6,592 bases of DNA from Actinomycetes bacterium (GCA_025352305.1 JANXTQ010000035.1:1-6592); one strand, 5' to 3'; numbered from the stretch's first letter, positions 1 to 6,591 are shown. Translations and numbers: made by a program. The notes: generated from the sequence alone by a model not told the origin.

Positions 1-478
1 CGGCAATGGCGACGGCCTCGTCGACCGAATGAGCAAACCCCGATTCCGGCACCGCGAGGCCAATGTCACCCATCGCGCTCTTAAACAGGTTGCGATCCTC
101 CGCGGTCGAAATCGCGAGAGGTTTCGCTCCAATAACTTCTACGCCGAGGCGCTCGAGATCGCCGCGACGCACTAGTTCCATTGTCAAGTTCAGGGCCGTC
201 TGGCCTCCCAGAGTGGGCAGCAACGCGTCCGGTCGTTCTCGGGTGATGATGTCGACCAGTACGTCGGCGTCGAGGGGCTCAACGTAGGTCACGTCGGCGG
301 TTGCGGGGTCGGTCATGATGGTCGCGGGATTTGAATTAACCAAAACAACGCGGTAACCCTCTGCGCGCAGGACCTGGCACGCTTGAGTACCGGAATAGTC
401 GAATTCACACGCTTGGCCAATGACGATTGGACCCGATCCAATCACCATGATCGTGTGCAGATCATCTCTTCTCGGCAT
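1..478 (-). CDS. carB: Carbamoyl-phosphate synthase large subunit, N-terminal part (cut by window edge)
   Basis: This is the first 159 codons of the ATP-grasp subunit that makes carbamoyl phosphate from bicarbonate, two ATP and ammonia supplied by CarA. The reading frame is open to the left edge; the family is usually about 1,070-1,120 residues, so roughly 15% is present. The start [20 protein letters not shown] is characteristic. It is followed by [13 protein letters not shown] (residues 22-34), [12 protein letters not shown] (47-58) and [11 protein letters not shown] (87-97), the hallmark motifs of the pre-ATP-grasp domain of the carboxyphosphate half. The ATG at 476-478 overlaps the carA stop by one base (TGATG), with a modest GGAG about 9 nt upstream, so translation is probably coupled to carA. 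Family identity is very secure; only completeness cannot be judged. Confidence 0.97.
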   Translation of the reverse strand, partial: MPRRDDLHTIMVIGSGPIVIGQACEFDYSGTQACQVLRAEGYRVVLVNSNPATIMTDPATADVTYVEPLDADVLVDIITRERPDALLPTLGGQTALNLTMELVRRGDLERLGVEVIGAKPLAISTAEDRNLFKSAMGDIGLAVPESGFAHSVDEAVAIA

Positions 479-1566
479 CAACCCACGCTCCACTTTCCGC
501 GAAGAAGATCTTCGAACTGATCAAACAGATAGCGAGAGTCGTGCGGCCCGGGCCCGGCTTCGGGGTGATACTGCACCGAAAAGCACCGCTCCGCTCGCGA
601 GGCCAGGCCCTCAATGACGCCATCATTCAAATTGACGTGCGTAATCTCGCTGCGCTGAAGTGACTGCGGTGCAACGGCATAGTTGTGATTCTGAGCCGTG
701 ATCTCCACGTTGCCGGTGCTCACATTTTTGACCGGGTGATTTGAGCCGTGATGGCCAAAGGGCAGTTTGAACGTGTGCGCACCCAGTGCGCTGGCGAGCA
801 GTTGGTGACCGAGACAGATGCCGAAGATGGGATATTTGCCCAGCATCAAGCGAAGTTCCTGCGTTGCAGCGCCCAACGCGGCGGGGTCGCCCGGACCGTT
901 GGAGAGAAAAATTCCGTCGGGCTTTAGTTCGTCAATCTGTTCTGCGGTGCTCGACGCGGGCAACACACTCAAGCGAAAGCGCTGAGCCAGTTGGCGAACC
1001 ATGGTCGTCTTGATGCCGTAGTCGATCGCCACGACGTGCAGATCCCCATCGCCGAGGTCGTATCGGTGAGTGGTCGTGACCTCGCTAGCAAGGTCGCAGT
1101 TGTCCGTCGTTCGCGCTCTCAGCGACGCCGAGCGCACTGCGTCAACGCCGCCGACGCCGAAAGCTCCCGGCACCGCGCCGTGAGCACGAAGGTGACGCGT
1201 CAGTCGGCGAGTGTCAATGCCGACGATCGCGGGAATCTGATGGTCAATCAAAAACTGTTCGAGCGAGCGCTGCGAGCGCCAGTTGGACGGCACGTCACAC
1301 AGTTCGCGCACGACAACTCCGCGACAGTACGGTCGAAGCGCCTCATTGTCCAAGCTCGTCACGCCGTAGTTGCCAATGTGGGGATACGTAAACGAGATGA
1401 TCTGTCCGGCGTAACTGGGATCGGTGATGACCTCTTGGTACCCGCTGAGCGCAGTGTTAAAGACGAACTCCCCTTCGCACACGCCACTTTGTGACACGTA
1501 GCCGGCCGAGTAGCCCTCGAATACTTCGCCGTCACTCAGTACCAAGTGGGCCTCGTCTCGATTCAT
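478..1566 (-). CDS. carA: Carbamoyl-phosphate synthase small subunit (glutaminase)
   Basis: Hydrolyses glutamine and channels ammonia to CarB; cytosolic heterodimer that supplies carbamoyl phosphate for pyrimidines and arginine. It has 362 residues, a normal length. The N-terminal CPSase small-chain domain (about 5-135) holds [20 protein letters not shown] (31-51 region), YPHIGNYG (61-68) and [12 protein letters not shown] (116-127). The C-terminal class I glutamine amidotransferase domain (about 176-358) has the SNGPGDP oxyanion motif (222-228), nucleophile Cys251 in GICLGHQ, and His334/Glu336 in HPEAGPGP, so the catalytic triad is intact. The ATG at 1564-1566 overlaps the pyrC stop in an ATGA, and GAGGGG at 1575-1580 lies 8 nt upstream as a plausible ribosome-binding site. 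The stop overlaps the carB start by one base, as expected for two subunits made in equal amounts. Confidence 0.98.
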   Translation of the reverse strand: MNRDEAHLVLSDGEVFEGYSAGYVSQSGVCEGEFVFNTALSGYQEVITDPSYAGQIISFTYPHIGNYGVTSLDNEALRPYCRGVVVRELCDVPSNWRSQRSLEQFLIDHQIPAIVGIDTRRLTRHLRAHGAVPGAFGVGGVDAVRSASLRARTTDNCDLASEVTTTHRYDLGDGDLHVVAIDYGIKTTMVRQLAQRFRLSVLPASSTAEQIDELKPDGIFLSNGPGDPAALGAATQELRLMLGKYPIFGICLGHQLLASALGAHTFKLPFGHHGSNHPVKNVSTGNVEITAQNHNYAVAPQSLQRSEITHVNLNDGVIEGLASRAERCFSVQYHPEAGPGPHDSRYLFDQFEDLLRGKWSVG

Positions 1567-2873
1567 CGCAGCGTCCCCTCGTTCACGACAACGGAACCTC
1601 GAACGATCAGAGCACGCGTGGCGCCGTGCAACTGGCGACCGTGGTACGGCGTATTGGTGGAACGACTTTGCAGCTGGCCCCGGTCGACCTGACGCGTGGC
1701 GGTGGGATCGAAGATCACCACGTTCGCGTCCTCGCCCACAGCGACGTCGCCACCGTGTGCGCTGAGTCGAACGCGTTGATCGCTCGAACGAAGCTGGACA
1801 ATTGCCGACGGAGCGCGAGATAGAAGTTGGAACAGGCGAATCGGATTATCCGTTCCAACGACGTCCAAGGTCAAGCTCGCCGCGTGTTCGAGACCCAACA
1901 TCCCCGCGGGTGCTTCGTCAAAGGGCAACTCCTTCAGTTGCACCTCGTGCGGCGCGTGATCGGTAGCGACGGCGTCGATTCGTCCGTCACGGAGAGCTTC
2001 ACGTAACTGTTCAACATCGTTGGTGGTTCTAAGCGGAGGGTGGACTTTGAAAATTGCGTCGTACTGATCGCAGCATGATTCGTCGAGGGTGAAATGATGC
2101 GGAGCAACCTCACAGGTGACGGCGACACCCTCGCGACGTGCATTAACAACGAGCGCAACACTTCGAGCAGTTGACAGGTGCAAAAAGTGCAGTGGGCAAC
2201 GCGTCAATCGAGCGAGCTCGATGTCGCGCATCACCATCAACTCTTCTGCGAGTGCCGGTCGACCACTCAAGCCCAACTTTGAACTGAGCGCTCCCTCGTT
2301 CATCACCCCGCCCGCGGCGAGTAAATCATCTTCACAGTGCTGAGCGAGAGTCACGCCGAGGGGTGCGGCGTACGTCAGGGCGCGACGCATCAGAGAAGGA
2401 TCCTGAACGCCCATTCCGTCGTCGGTAAATAGACGGATTCCGAGCGCGGCCATCTCGCCAATCGCTGCGAGATGGGTACCGCCGCGTCCGACCGTGATTG
2501 CTCCCGCGACTGCCACGTCGACCAGAGCGCGTTCGCCTTGGCTCAAGACGTAGGTCGCTACGACCACGTTGTCAATGGCAGGCTCCGTGTTCGGCATGGC
2601 CACCACGGCGCTGTAGCCACCTATCGCGGCGGCGCGTGAAGCTGACTCAATTGTTTCGGCGCCTTCACGACCGGGCTCGCGCATGTGCGTATGGAGATCA
2701 ACGAATCCGGGTCCGACCCAGGCACCGCTGGCGTCGATCTCGAGCGCACCGGCGGGCACCGTAATCGAGTCGCCAACTTCGTGCACCTTGCCGTCACGGA
2801 TGAGCACGTCTTGACGCAGCGCCTGGTCGGCGTGAATCACGGTGCCACCTCGAATGACCACGACCTCACTCAT
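1563..2873 (-). CDS. pyrC: Dihydroorotase, type I (zinc amidohydrolase)
   Basis: Cyclises N-carbamoyl-L-aspartate to L-dihydroorotate, the third step of UMP synthesis. It has 436 residues from the chosen ATG, typical of type I bacterial dihydroorotases. Metal and substrate residues visible are DLHTHMREPG (59-68; His61, His63, Arg65), MPNT (93-96, Asn95), DDG (151-153, metal-ligand Asp), QHCED (His179), HLST (His232) and TDHAPH (304-309; catalytic Asp305, His309). A longer frame begins 21 codons upstream at 2936. I prefer the ATG at 2871-2873 because it has a strong AAGGAG 6 nt upstream and because the extra 21 residues would lie inside pyrB and look unlike this family. It overlaps pyrB by 8 nt and carA by 4 nt. 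One oddity is His278 in VHPPLR, where Asn is usual (VNPPLR or MNPPLR). Confidence 0.97.
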   Translation of the reverse strand: MSEVVVIRGGTVIHADQALRQDVLIRDGKVHEVGDSITVPAGALEIDASGAWVGPGFVDLHTHMREPGREGAETIESASRAAAIGGYSAVVAMPNTEPAIDNVVVATYVLSQGERALVDVAVAGAITVGRGGTHLAAIGEMAALGIRLFTDDGMGVQDPSLMRRALTYAAPLGVTLAQHCEDDLLAAGGVMNEGALSSKLGLSGRPALAEELMVMRDIELARLTRCPLHFLHLSTARSVALVVNARREGVAVTCEVAPHHFTLDESCCDQYDAIFKVHPPLRTTNDVEQLREALRDGRIDAVATDHAPHEVQLKELPFDEAPAGMLGLEHAASLTLDVVGTDNPIRLFQLLSRAPSAIVQLRSSDQRVRLSAHGGDVAVGEDANVVIFDPTATRQVDRGQLQSRSTNTPYHGRQLHGATRALIVRGSVVVNEGTLR

Positions 2874-3858
2874 TGATTTCTCCTTCGACTCTCGCACCCG
2901 ATAGGGCGAGATACAGCACCGCCATTCGCACTGCAACCCCGTTGGCTACTTGACGCTCCACCAGACAGTTGGCGTGATCGGCCGCCCACGAATCAATTTC
3001 GACACCGCGGTTCATTGGTCCCGGGTGTGTAATCAGTGTGCTCGAGCGCAGTCGTTGCACGCGTTGCTTAGTCATGCCGAAACTCGCGGTGAATTCGTCA
3101 AGTGACGGGACGAGCGAACCGGTGCCGCGTTCTTTTTGCAAACGCAAAACTCCGACCACGTCCGCCCATTGCAACGCGTCGTCGAAGTTGGTTTCGAGAG
3201 TGACGGGCCAGGCGGAGAGGTCATCGGGCAGCAAGGTGCCCGGTCCACAGACGCGCACCTCAGCGCCCAGGCGCGAATACGCCCACGCGTCGCTTCGAGC
3301 AACGCGCGAATGACGCAGATCTCCCACAATCAGTACGTGCAACCCACGAAAAAGTTCAGATCCCGACTCTCGTGCGTTCGTTCCGCTGCGTTCTGCTAAC
3401 ACTTGGCGAACGGTGAAGACGTCCAGCAGACCCTGAGTGGGGTGTTGATGTTGTCCATCGCCCGCATTTATCACGCGAACGTGCGGAACGAATCGCGCAA
3501 CCTGACTCGCTGCGCCGCTGCTGTGATGGCGAAGGATGACCGCATCGATACCAAGAGCGTCAATTGTCGCAATGGTGTCGCGCAGTGACTCTCCCTTTTT
3601 CACGCTGCTGGACGCAACGGCCAAACTGAGAACGTCGGCGCTCAGTCGCTTGGCCGCCGTTTCGAAACTGAGCCGCGTTCGAGTGGACTCTTCAAAGAAC
3701 AGTGAGGCGACTACGCGGCTCTTGAGAGTTGGAACCTTGCGAACGGTGCGACTATTGACCTCCGCGAAAAGTTCCGCGTGATCGAGCACTTCCAACATCG
3801 CTGTCTGCGAGAGCGTTTCGAGCGAGATGAGATTCTCCCCGGCCAGTGAATCAATCAT
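2866..3858 (-). CDS. pyrB: Aspartate carbamoyltransferase catalytic chain
   Basis: Condenses carbamoyl phosphate with aspartate to give carbamoyl-aspartate, the committed step of pyrimidine synthesis; cytosolic trimer. At 330 residues it is slightly long for the family (about 305-315), the excess being a linker near 157-170. The carbamoyl-phosphate site is FFEESTRTRLSFE (54-66; Ser58, Thr59, Arg60, Thr61), with Lys88 in KKGES (87-91), Arg110 in RHHSSGAA and HPTQ (139-142). The aspartate domain has GDLRHSRVARS (179-189), LRLQKER (238-244; Arg239, Gln241) and HPGPMNRGVE (278-287). All key catalytic residues are present. Its ATG (3856-3858) overlaps the pyrR stop as ATGA, and no good Shine-Dalgarno precedes it, so it probably depends on translation of pyrR. 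No pyrI regulatory chain is visible, and pyrC follows directly. Confidence 0.98.
   Translation of the reverse strand: MIDSLAGENLISLETLSQTAMLEVLDHAELFAEVNSRTVRKVPTLKSRVVASLFFEESTRTRLSFETAAKRLSADVLSLAVASSSVKKGESLRDTIATIDALGIDAVILRHHSSGAASQVARFVPHVRVINAGDGQHQHPTQGLLDVFTVRQVLAERSGTNARESGSELFRGLHVLIVGDLRHSRVARSDAWAYSRLGAEVRVCGPGTLLPDDLSAWPVTLETNFDDALQWADVVGVLRLQKERGTGSLVPSLDEFTASFGMTKQRVQRLRSSTLITHPGPMNRGVEIDSWAADHANCLVERQVANGVAVRMAVLYLALSGARVEGEINE
2880..2885 (-). promoter_or_regulatory. Ribosome-binding site that sets the pyrC start
   Basis: AAGGAG on the minus strand lies 6 nt before the ATG at 2871-2873, inside the 3' end of pyrB. It is one of the two strongest Shine-Dalgarno matches in the operon. 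It selects this ATG over the in-frame ATG 63 nt further upstream. Confidence 0.85.
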
Positions 3859-4424
3859 TTGGCGACCAATGTGCCAATCCAGACGCCCGACAGCGAGGCA
3901 TCAATCGCCTCACCTTTGGCCGTGGGCAAGTTCTTGCCCACGTAGTCCGGTCGAATAGGCAGTTCACGGTGTCCGCGATCAACCATCACGGCGAGTTGAA
4001 TCGATCGAGGCCGGCCCCAATCGGACAAGGCGTTCAGCGCGGCTCGAATCGTTCGCCCGGTGTAGAGAACGTCGTCGACGAGTAACACTGTTCGATCAGT
4101 GAGATCGACGTCAATGATGGTCTCGGCACTTTCGAGGACCGGATGCAAGGACACATCGTCGCGGTAAAAGGCCACGTCGAGCAGACCTTCTTCGACCGGC
4201 CGTCGCGCAATGTCGATGAGTTCGGCGGCCACCCGTTGAGCGAAGGGAACGCCACCAGTTTGTAAGCCGATGACGACGAGATCTTCAATGTGAACGTTTC
4301 GTTCGATGACCTCGTGAGCCATTCGCCTCACGGCGCGATCTACGTCCTCACTGGTGAGTAACTGTGTTCGCGGAACGAAAACAGTGCCGCGCGGGCGCGC
4401 GTGACGTCGTTCTCTCTCTGCCAC
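3855..4424 (-). CDS. pyrR: PyrR bifunctional pyr operon regulator / uracil phosphoribosyltransferase
   Basis: PyrR binds a hairpin in pyr mRNA when UMP or UTP is abundant and lowers operon expression; many members also convert uracil and PRPP to UMP. It has 189 residues, normal length plus a basic N-terminal tail. Type I phosphoribosyltransferase features are the helix ending in AHEVIERN (36-43), GLQTGGVPFAQR (53-64), the PRPP loop VLLVDDVLYTGRTIRAAL (113-130), VDRGHRELPIRPDYVGKN (148-165) and LPTAKGE (166-172). The usual TRG in the first loop reads TGG (Gly57), which I have a weak impression also occurs in other PyrR proteins. The start is GTG at 4422-4424 with GGGAGG 4 nt upstream. It is the first gene of the operon, directly downstream of a PyrR-binding hairpin, so it most likely controls its own translation and, through coupled overlaps, the genes below it. 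Confidence 0.96.
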   Translation of the reverse strand: MAERERRHARPRGTVFVPRTQLLTSEDVDRAVRRMAHEVIERNVHIEDLVVIGLQTGGVPFAQRVAAELIDIARRPVEEGLLDVAFYRDDVSLHPVLESAETIIDVDLTDRTVLLVDDVLYTGRTIRAALNALSDWGRPRSIQLAVMVDRGHRELPIRPDYVGKNLPTAKGEAIDASLSGVWIGTLVAK

Positions 4425-4428
4425 AATT

Positions 4429-4434
4429 CCTCCC
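4429..4434 (-). promoter_or_regulatory. pyrR ribosome-binding site
   Basis: GGGAGG on the minus strand, 4 nt before the GTG start of pyrR. It directly abuts the 3' strand of the PyrR-binding stem (4435-4439). Its last GG can also pair with an upstream AUUCC, so its accessibility may depend on whether that structure forms. Confidence 0.8.
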
Positions 4435-4467
4435 GTCGTTCGGACCTCACAGGATCCGCTTCACGAC
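4435..4467 (-). promoter_or_regulatory. PyrR-binding RNA hairpin in the pyr operon leader
   Basis: Read on the minus strand, the upper stem is CGGAUC (4458-4453) with GGUCCG (4446-4441), closing the hexaloop CUGUGA (4452-4447). A lower stem GUCGU (4467-4463) with ACGAC (4439-4435) is separated by a purine-rich bulge GAAG on the 5' side and a single A on the 3' side. The known PyrR-binding consensus is ARUCCNGNGAGGYU. Here the sequence is GAUCCUGUGAGGUC, matching at 12 of 14 positions; the two departures are the paired outer positions, G-C instead of A-U, which keeps the stem. The structure ends right at the pyrR Shine-Dalgarno. No second hairpin with a U-tract lies between it and pyrR, so regulation by blocking ribosome access is more likely than attenuation. 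Motif and structure are seen directly; the mechanism is inferred. Confidence 0.9.
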
Positions 4468-4479
4468 TTCTGGAATGTC

Positions 4480-4485
4480 ATGTTA
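4480..4485 (-). promoter_or_regulatory. Candidate -10 element for the pyr operon
   Basis: TAACAT on the minus strand fits the actinobacterial -10 pattern TAnnnT and would start transcription near 4472-4474, giving a leader of about 50 nt that contains the core PyrR hairpin. No convincing -35 sits at the proper distance: a TTGAAC lies only 6 nt upstream, too close to be its partner. Assigned by position and weak consensus only. Confidence 0.35.
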
Positions 4486-4509
4486 CACCGAGTTCAATCG
4501 CGCACGTCT

Positions 4510-4538
4510 TTGGCCCCGTGCTGACTAACCGGTACGCT
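4510..4538 (+). promoter_or_regulatory. Candidate promoter for the small plus-strand membrane protein gene
   Basis: TTGGCC (4510-4515) and TACGCT (4533-4538) are separated by 17 nt. Six bases separate the -10 from GTG at 4545, exactly where transcription would be expected to start. That suggests a leaderless mRNA, which is common in Actinobacteria and would explain the lack of a Shine-Dalgarno. The hexamer matches are weak (about half of each consensus), so this rests mainly on the spacing. Confidence 0.35.
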
Positions 4539-4544
4539 CGCCTC

Positions 4545-4856
4545 GTGCGCAGAGCTTCTACCGGCGAACTGCGTTTTCACGCAGGGCTGATCCTCGCCGA
4601 GACCATCTGCGTTAGTGCCTTCATCATCGAACTCGGTCGAGCCGTTGGTGGAAATGCCCTTTCGTGGGCGTACGTTTTTGAATGGCCTTTACTCGGTGGT
4701 TACGGGCTGTTTATGTGGCGCCAACTGGTCCGCGAGAGTCGAGGCACGACCCCAGCGCCTCGCCCCTTACAGCGCGAGGCGAGTGATGACGCCCTCACTG
4801 CGTACAACAACTACCTCGCTCGAGTACACCGCGACGACGACTCTGCTCAGCGCTAG
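4545..4856 (+). CDS. Small two-helix membrane protein of unknown function
   Basis: 103 residues from GTG 4545. Two hydrophobic segments are evident, about residues 11-30 (ends in IIELGRA, 27-33) and 41-62 (WAYVFEWPLLGGYGLFMWRQ, 41-60). A charged Pro/Arg linker follows, then a C-terminal AYNNYLARV (86-94). The combination of a GRA motif, an FEWP helix start and a terminal AYNxYLA resembles a conserved actinobacterial family of small membrane proteins that I recognise only as uncharacterised. Positive residues on both flanks of the hairpin suggest that both termini are cytoplasmic. Start choice: the frame opens at ATG 4401, but that would lie antisense inside pyrR and run through the PyrR leader. 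GTG 4518 is an alternative. Neither GTG has a ribosome-binding site, and 4545 fits a leaderless start. It is divergent from pyrR and convergent with the next gene. Confidence 0.72.
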   Translation: MRRASTGELRFHAGLILAETICVSAFIIELGRAVGGNALSWAYVFEWPLLGGYGLFMWRQLVRESRGTTPAPRPLQREASDDALTAYNNYLARVHRDDDSAQR

Positions 4857-4863
4857 CTCAGCG
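4845..4863. repeat. Short direct repeat across the convergent stop codons
   Basis: GCTCAGCG occurs at 4845-4852 and again at 4856-4863, spaced by CTA. The plus-strand TAG stop (4854-4856) and the minus-strand TGA stop (4858-4860) both fall in this stretch, one base apart. No hairpin with a U-tract is present. It is probably a chance or slippage-derived repeat. Confidence 0.5.
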
Positions 4864-6591
4864 TAGACCCGCGTCAAAGAGCGCATTGCGTAGAGCGGTT
4901 GCGGTGGACTGCTCTCCCGACCAGCCGGCCGCCGGATCATCGGGAATGAATACTCGTTCTCGTCCCGCGGGCGTGATGATGTAGACGACGTCGCTGTGAA
5001 CTGACATACCGTGATTGTTGAGATTAGGTACGACCTGCACGCCGTAGTTGGCCCACACTCGTTCGAGTTCAGCCAGCGAACCGGCTACGAAGTGCAGGTG
5101 GCGCAGATGCTGCAGGCTATTTTTCTCTATAAATTGGCGAACATCGCTCAGTCGTTCGTGCGCCGGATTGGCCGCCACGGCGACAAAATCCACTTGCGAG
5201 GCCTTCGCTCCGAGAGAGTTGGCTACGTCTTGGAGCTGATGGGCAATAAGGCGACAGTCAGTCCAACAGTTGGGATCGAGAAACGTCAGCACCGTGAAAC
5301 GGTGATCGTTCGACGGCAACGAAAATTTGACAGCGTGCTGGTCGAGCAGAGTAAAGGGCGAGGCTGGAGCATCAATGAGCGAATAGTTCGACTGTTCCTG
5401 CGCGAGGAACAGGGTGGTTTCTGCTGAATCCGACAACAGTGCCGAACTAGTGAGGATGAGAGCTACCGCCAACATTGCGGCCCCGATGGCTGAACTGGAT
5501 AAGCCAATGACTCTTCGTGGCGTCGCTGACACGACCGGGTGGTGGACCTCGTCGACGCGGCGTCGAGGTGACGCGCACCACACCAGCGCGGCCAAAGGCA
5601 CCATGGAGTTGAGATCCGTGGACAACCCTCCAAACACGGCCGCGTCCTGCGCAACCACCCAGATCACTCCCGTTCCAACAAGAGTCGTGATGATGGGCCA
5701 CTGAAGTGGCCGAGTGGCGGCTCTCCACAAACCGACCGCACAGATGAGCAGCCAAAAGACCACAATTAAATTGAGTCCACCGCCGAGTGTGCCGCCCAAT
5801 GAACCACCGTGAACGACGACAGTGCGTAGCCAACTCGGCTGGCCCGCTTGAGCCATGCTTTGGGTCATGGCGTTCAGAGCGTTGTCGGGACCACCGTGCC
5901 AAAACTCGCGGTTGGGAAGTAGCTGCAACAGCGCGCCAATTCCAAAGAGTGTCGCGACGCTGCGAAGCGTCCACTTCGAAAAGTTCCGACTAAAAAAGTC
6001 ATGTCGCGCGCACAACCACAGTCCGGCAACGAAATAAAACAACACCGCTCCGGGCCAACCAAACAGGATCGACGCCGTGGATGAAAAAATTCCTCCGAAA
6101 GAGTTTCCGAACATCCACACAATGAGCGCCCACCCAATCGATAGCGCCGCGACGATACGGACGCTGCGTCCCCGACATCCCACGAGGGCCAGTCCGATTC
6201 CCATTTGCAACCAGGCGGTGGCCTCCGCGAGCGCGAGCGGGTGTCGATTCCACAGTCCGACGCCCAAAAAGACCCACGAATGCAGCCAGGACGGCGCGCC
6301 ACTCGTCGACGGGGCCACCACTTGGCTGGCGAGACCCAAGGGCATGGCCGGTTGCAGTTGCAACAGTCCATCAATGAACCACAGCGCTCCAAAGCTCCAG
6401 CGCAGATAGGTGTACGAGCGCACTTCTCGAACCAGCGGCGTTGAACTGGCGAGTTGACGGACGAGAAACACTCCGAGCAGGCCGAGGCCCAAAAGCAAAA
6501 TGACCCCACCTTGAATCAACAAGGCCCGATGAAAGAGGTGTACAACGATCGGGCTGGTCAGCGACAGCGACCGATCTCCGGGCATCAACAT
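4858..6591 (-). CDS. Polytopic membrane protein with C-terminal SCO1/SenC-type copper-binding domain (5' end uncertain)
   Basis: At least 577 residues, numbered from the ATG at 6589-6591; ATG 6583-6585 is an alternative and the true start may lie outside the window. About nine or ten hydrophobic segments span residues 24-386 (for example 24-46, 64-80, 119-138, 146-168, 175-195, 209-225, 268-289, 299-320, 361-386). Motifs such as WFIDGLLQLQPAMPLG (71-86), WMFGNSFGGIF (159-169) and FGGLSTDLNSMVP (320-332) resemble an uncharacterised actinobacterial membrane family. The C-terminal domain (about 412-577) is SCO1-like: LTFLDPNCWTDC (435-446) supplies Cys442 and Cys446 (CxxxC), and His532 in VHSDVVYI is the third expected copper ligand. 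Arginines at 343-345 and 359-360 before the last helix place this domain outside the membrane. A role in copper delivery or thiol-disulfide exchange for respiratory oxidases is inferred from the family only. Confidence 0.85.
   Translation of the reverse strand: MLMPGDRSLSLTSPIVVHLFHRALLIQGGVILLLGLGLLGVFLVRQLASSTPLVREVRSYTYLRWSFGALWFIDGLLQLQPAMPLGLASQVVAPSTSGAPSWLHSWVFLGVGLWNRHPLALAEATAWLQMGIGLALVGCRGRSVRIVAALSIGWALIVWMFGNSFGGIFSSTASILFGWPGAVLFYFVAGLWLCARHDFFSRNFSKWTLRSVATLFGIGALLQLLPNREFWHGGPDNALNAMTQSMAQAGQPSWLRTVVVHGGSLGGTLGGGLNLIVVFWLLICAVGLWRAATRPLQWPIITTLVGTGVIWVVAQDAAVFGGLSTDLNSMVPLAALVWCASPRRRVDEVHHPVVSATPRRVIGLSSSAIGAAMLAVALILTSSALLSDSAETTLFLAQEQSNYSLIDAPASPFTLLDQHAVKFSLPSNDHRFTVLTFLDPNCWTDCRLIAHQLQDVANSLGAKASQVDFVAVAANPAHERLSDVRQFIEKNSLQHLRHLHFVAGSLAELERVWANYGVQVVPNLNNHGMSVHSDVVYIITPAGRERVFIPDDPAAGWSGEQSTATALRNALFDAGLR

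Noticed and set aside
991..1494. 167-codon open frame on the plus strand opposite carA
   Set aside because: It is the antisense shadow of a strongly conserved carA; the translation is Arg/Val/Ser-rich with no recognisable motif or ribosome-binding site.
2874..2936. Upstream extension of pyrC by 21 codons
   Set aside because: It would lie wholly inside pyrB, lacks a good ribosome-binding site and is unlike dihydroorotase N-termini; the ATG at 2873 has AAGGAG 6 nt upstream.
4490..4495. TTGAAC on the minus strand as a -35 for the pyr promoter
   Set aside because: It is only 6 nt from the TAACAT box, and the sequence 17 nt downstream of it (TCCAGA) is not a -10.
4401..4544. Longer start (ATG 4401) for the small plus-strand gene
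   Set aside because: It would be antisense to the start of pyrR and cross the PyrR leader; the extra residues are low-complexity polar sequence, and a later GTG fits a promoter.
4425..4560. Transcription attenuator (antiterminator/terminator pair) in the pyr leader
   Set aside because: No GC hairpin followed by a U-tract is present between the PyrR-binding loop and the pyrR start; the loop reaches the Shine-Dalgarno.
5874..6509. 211-codon open frame on the minus strand in another frame of the SCO-fusion gene
   Set aside because: Its translation is rich in Cys, Trp and Arg without domain character, while the main frame gives clear membrane helices and a SCO1 domain.
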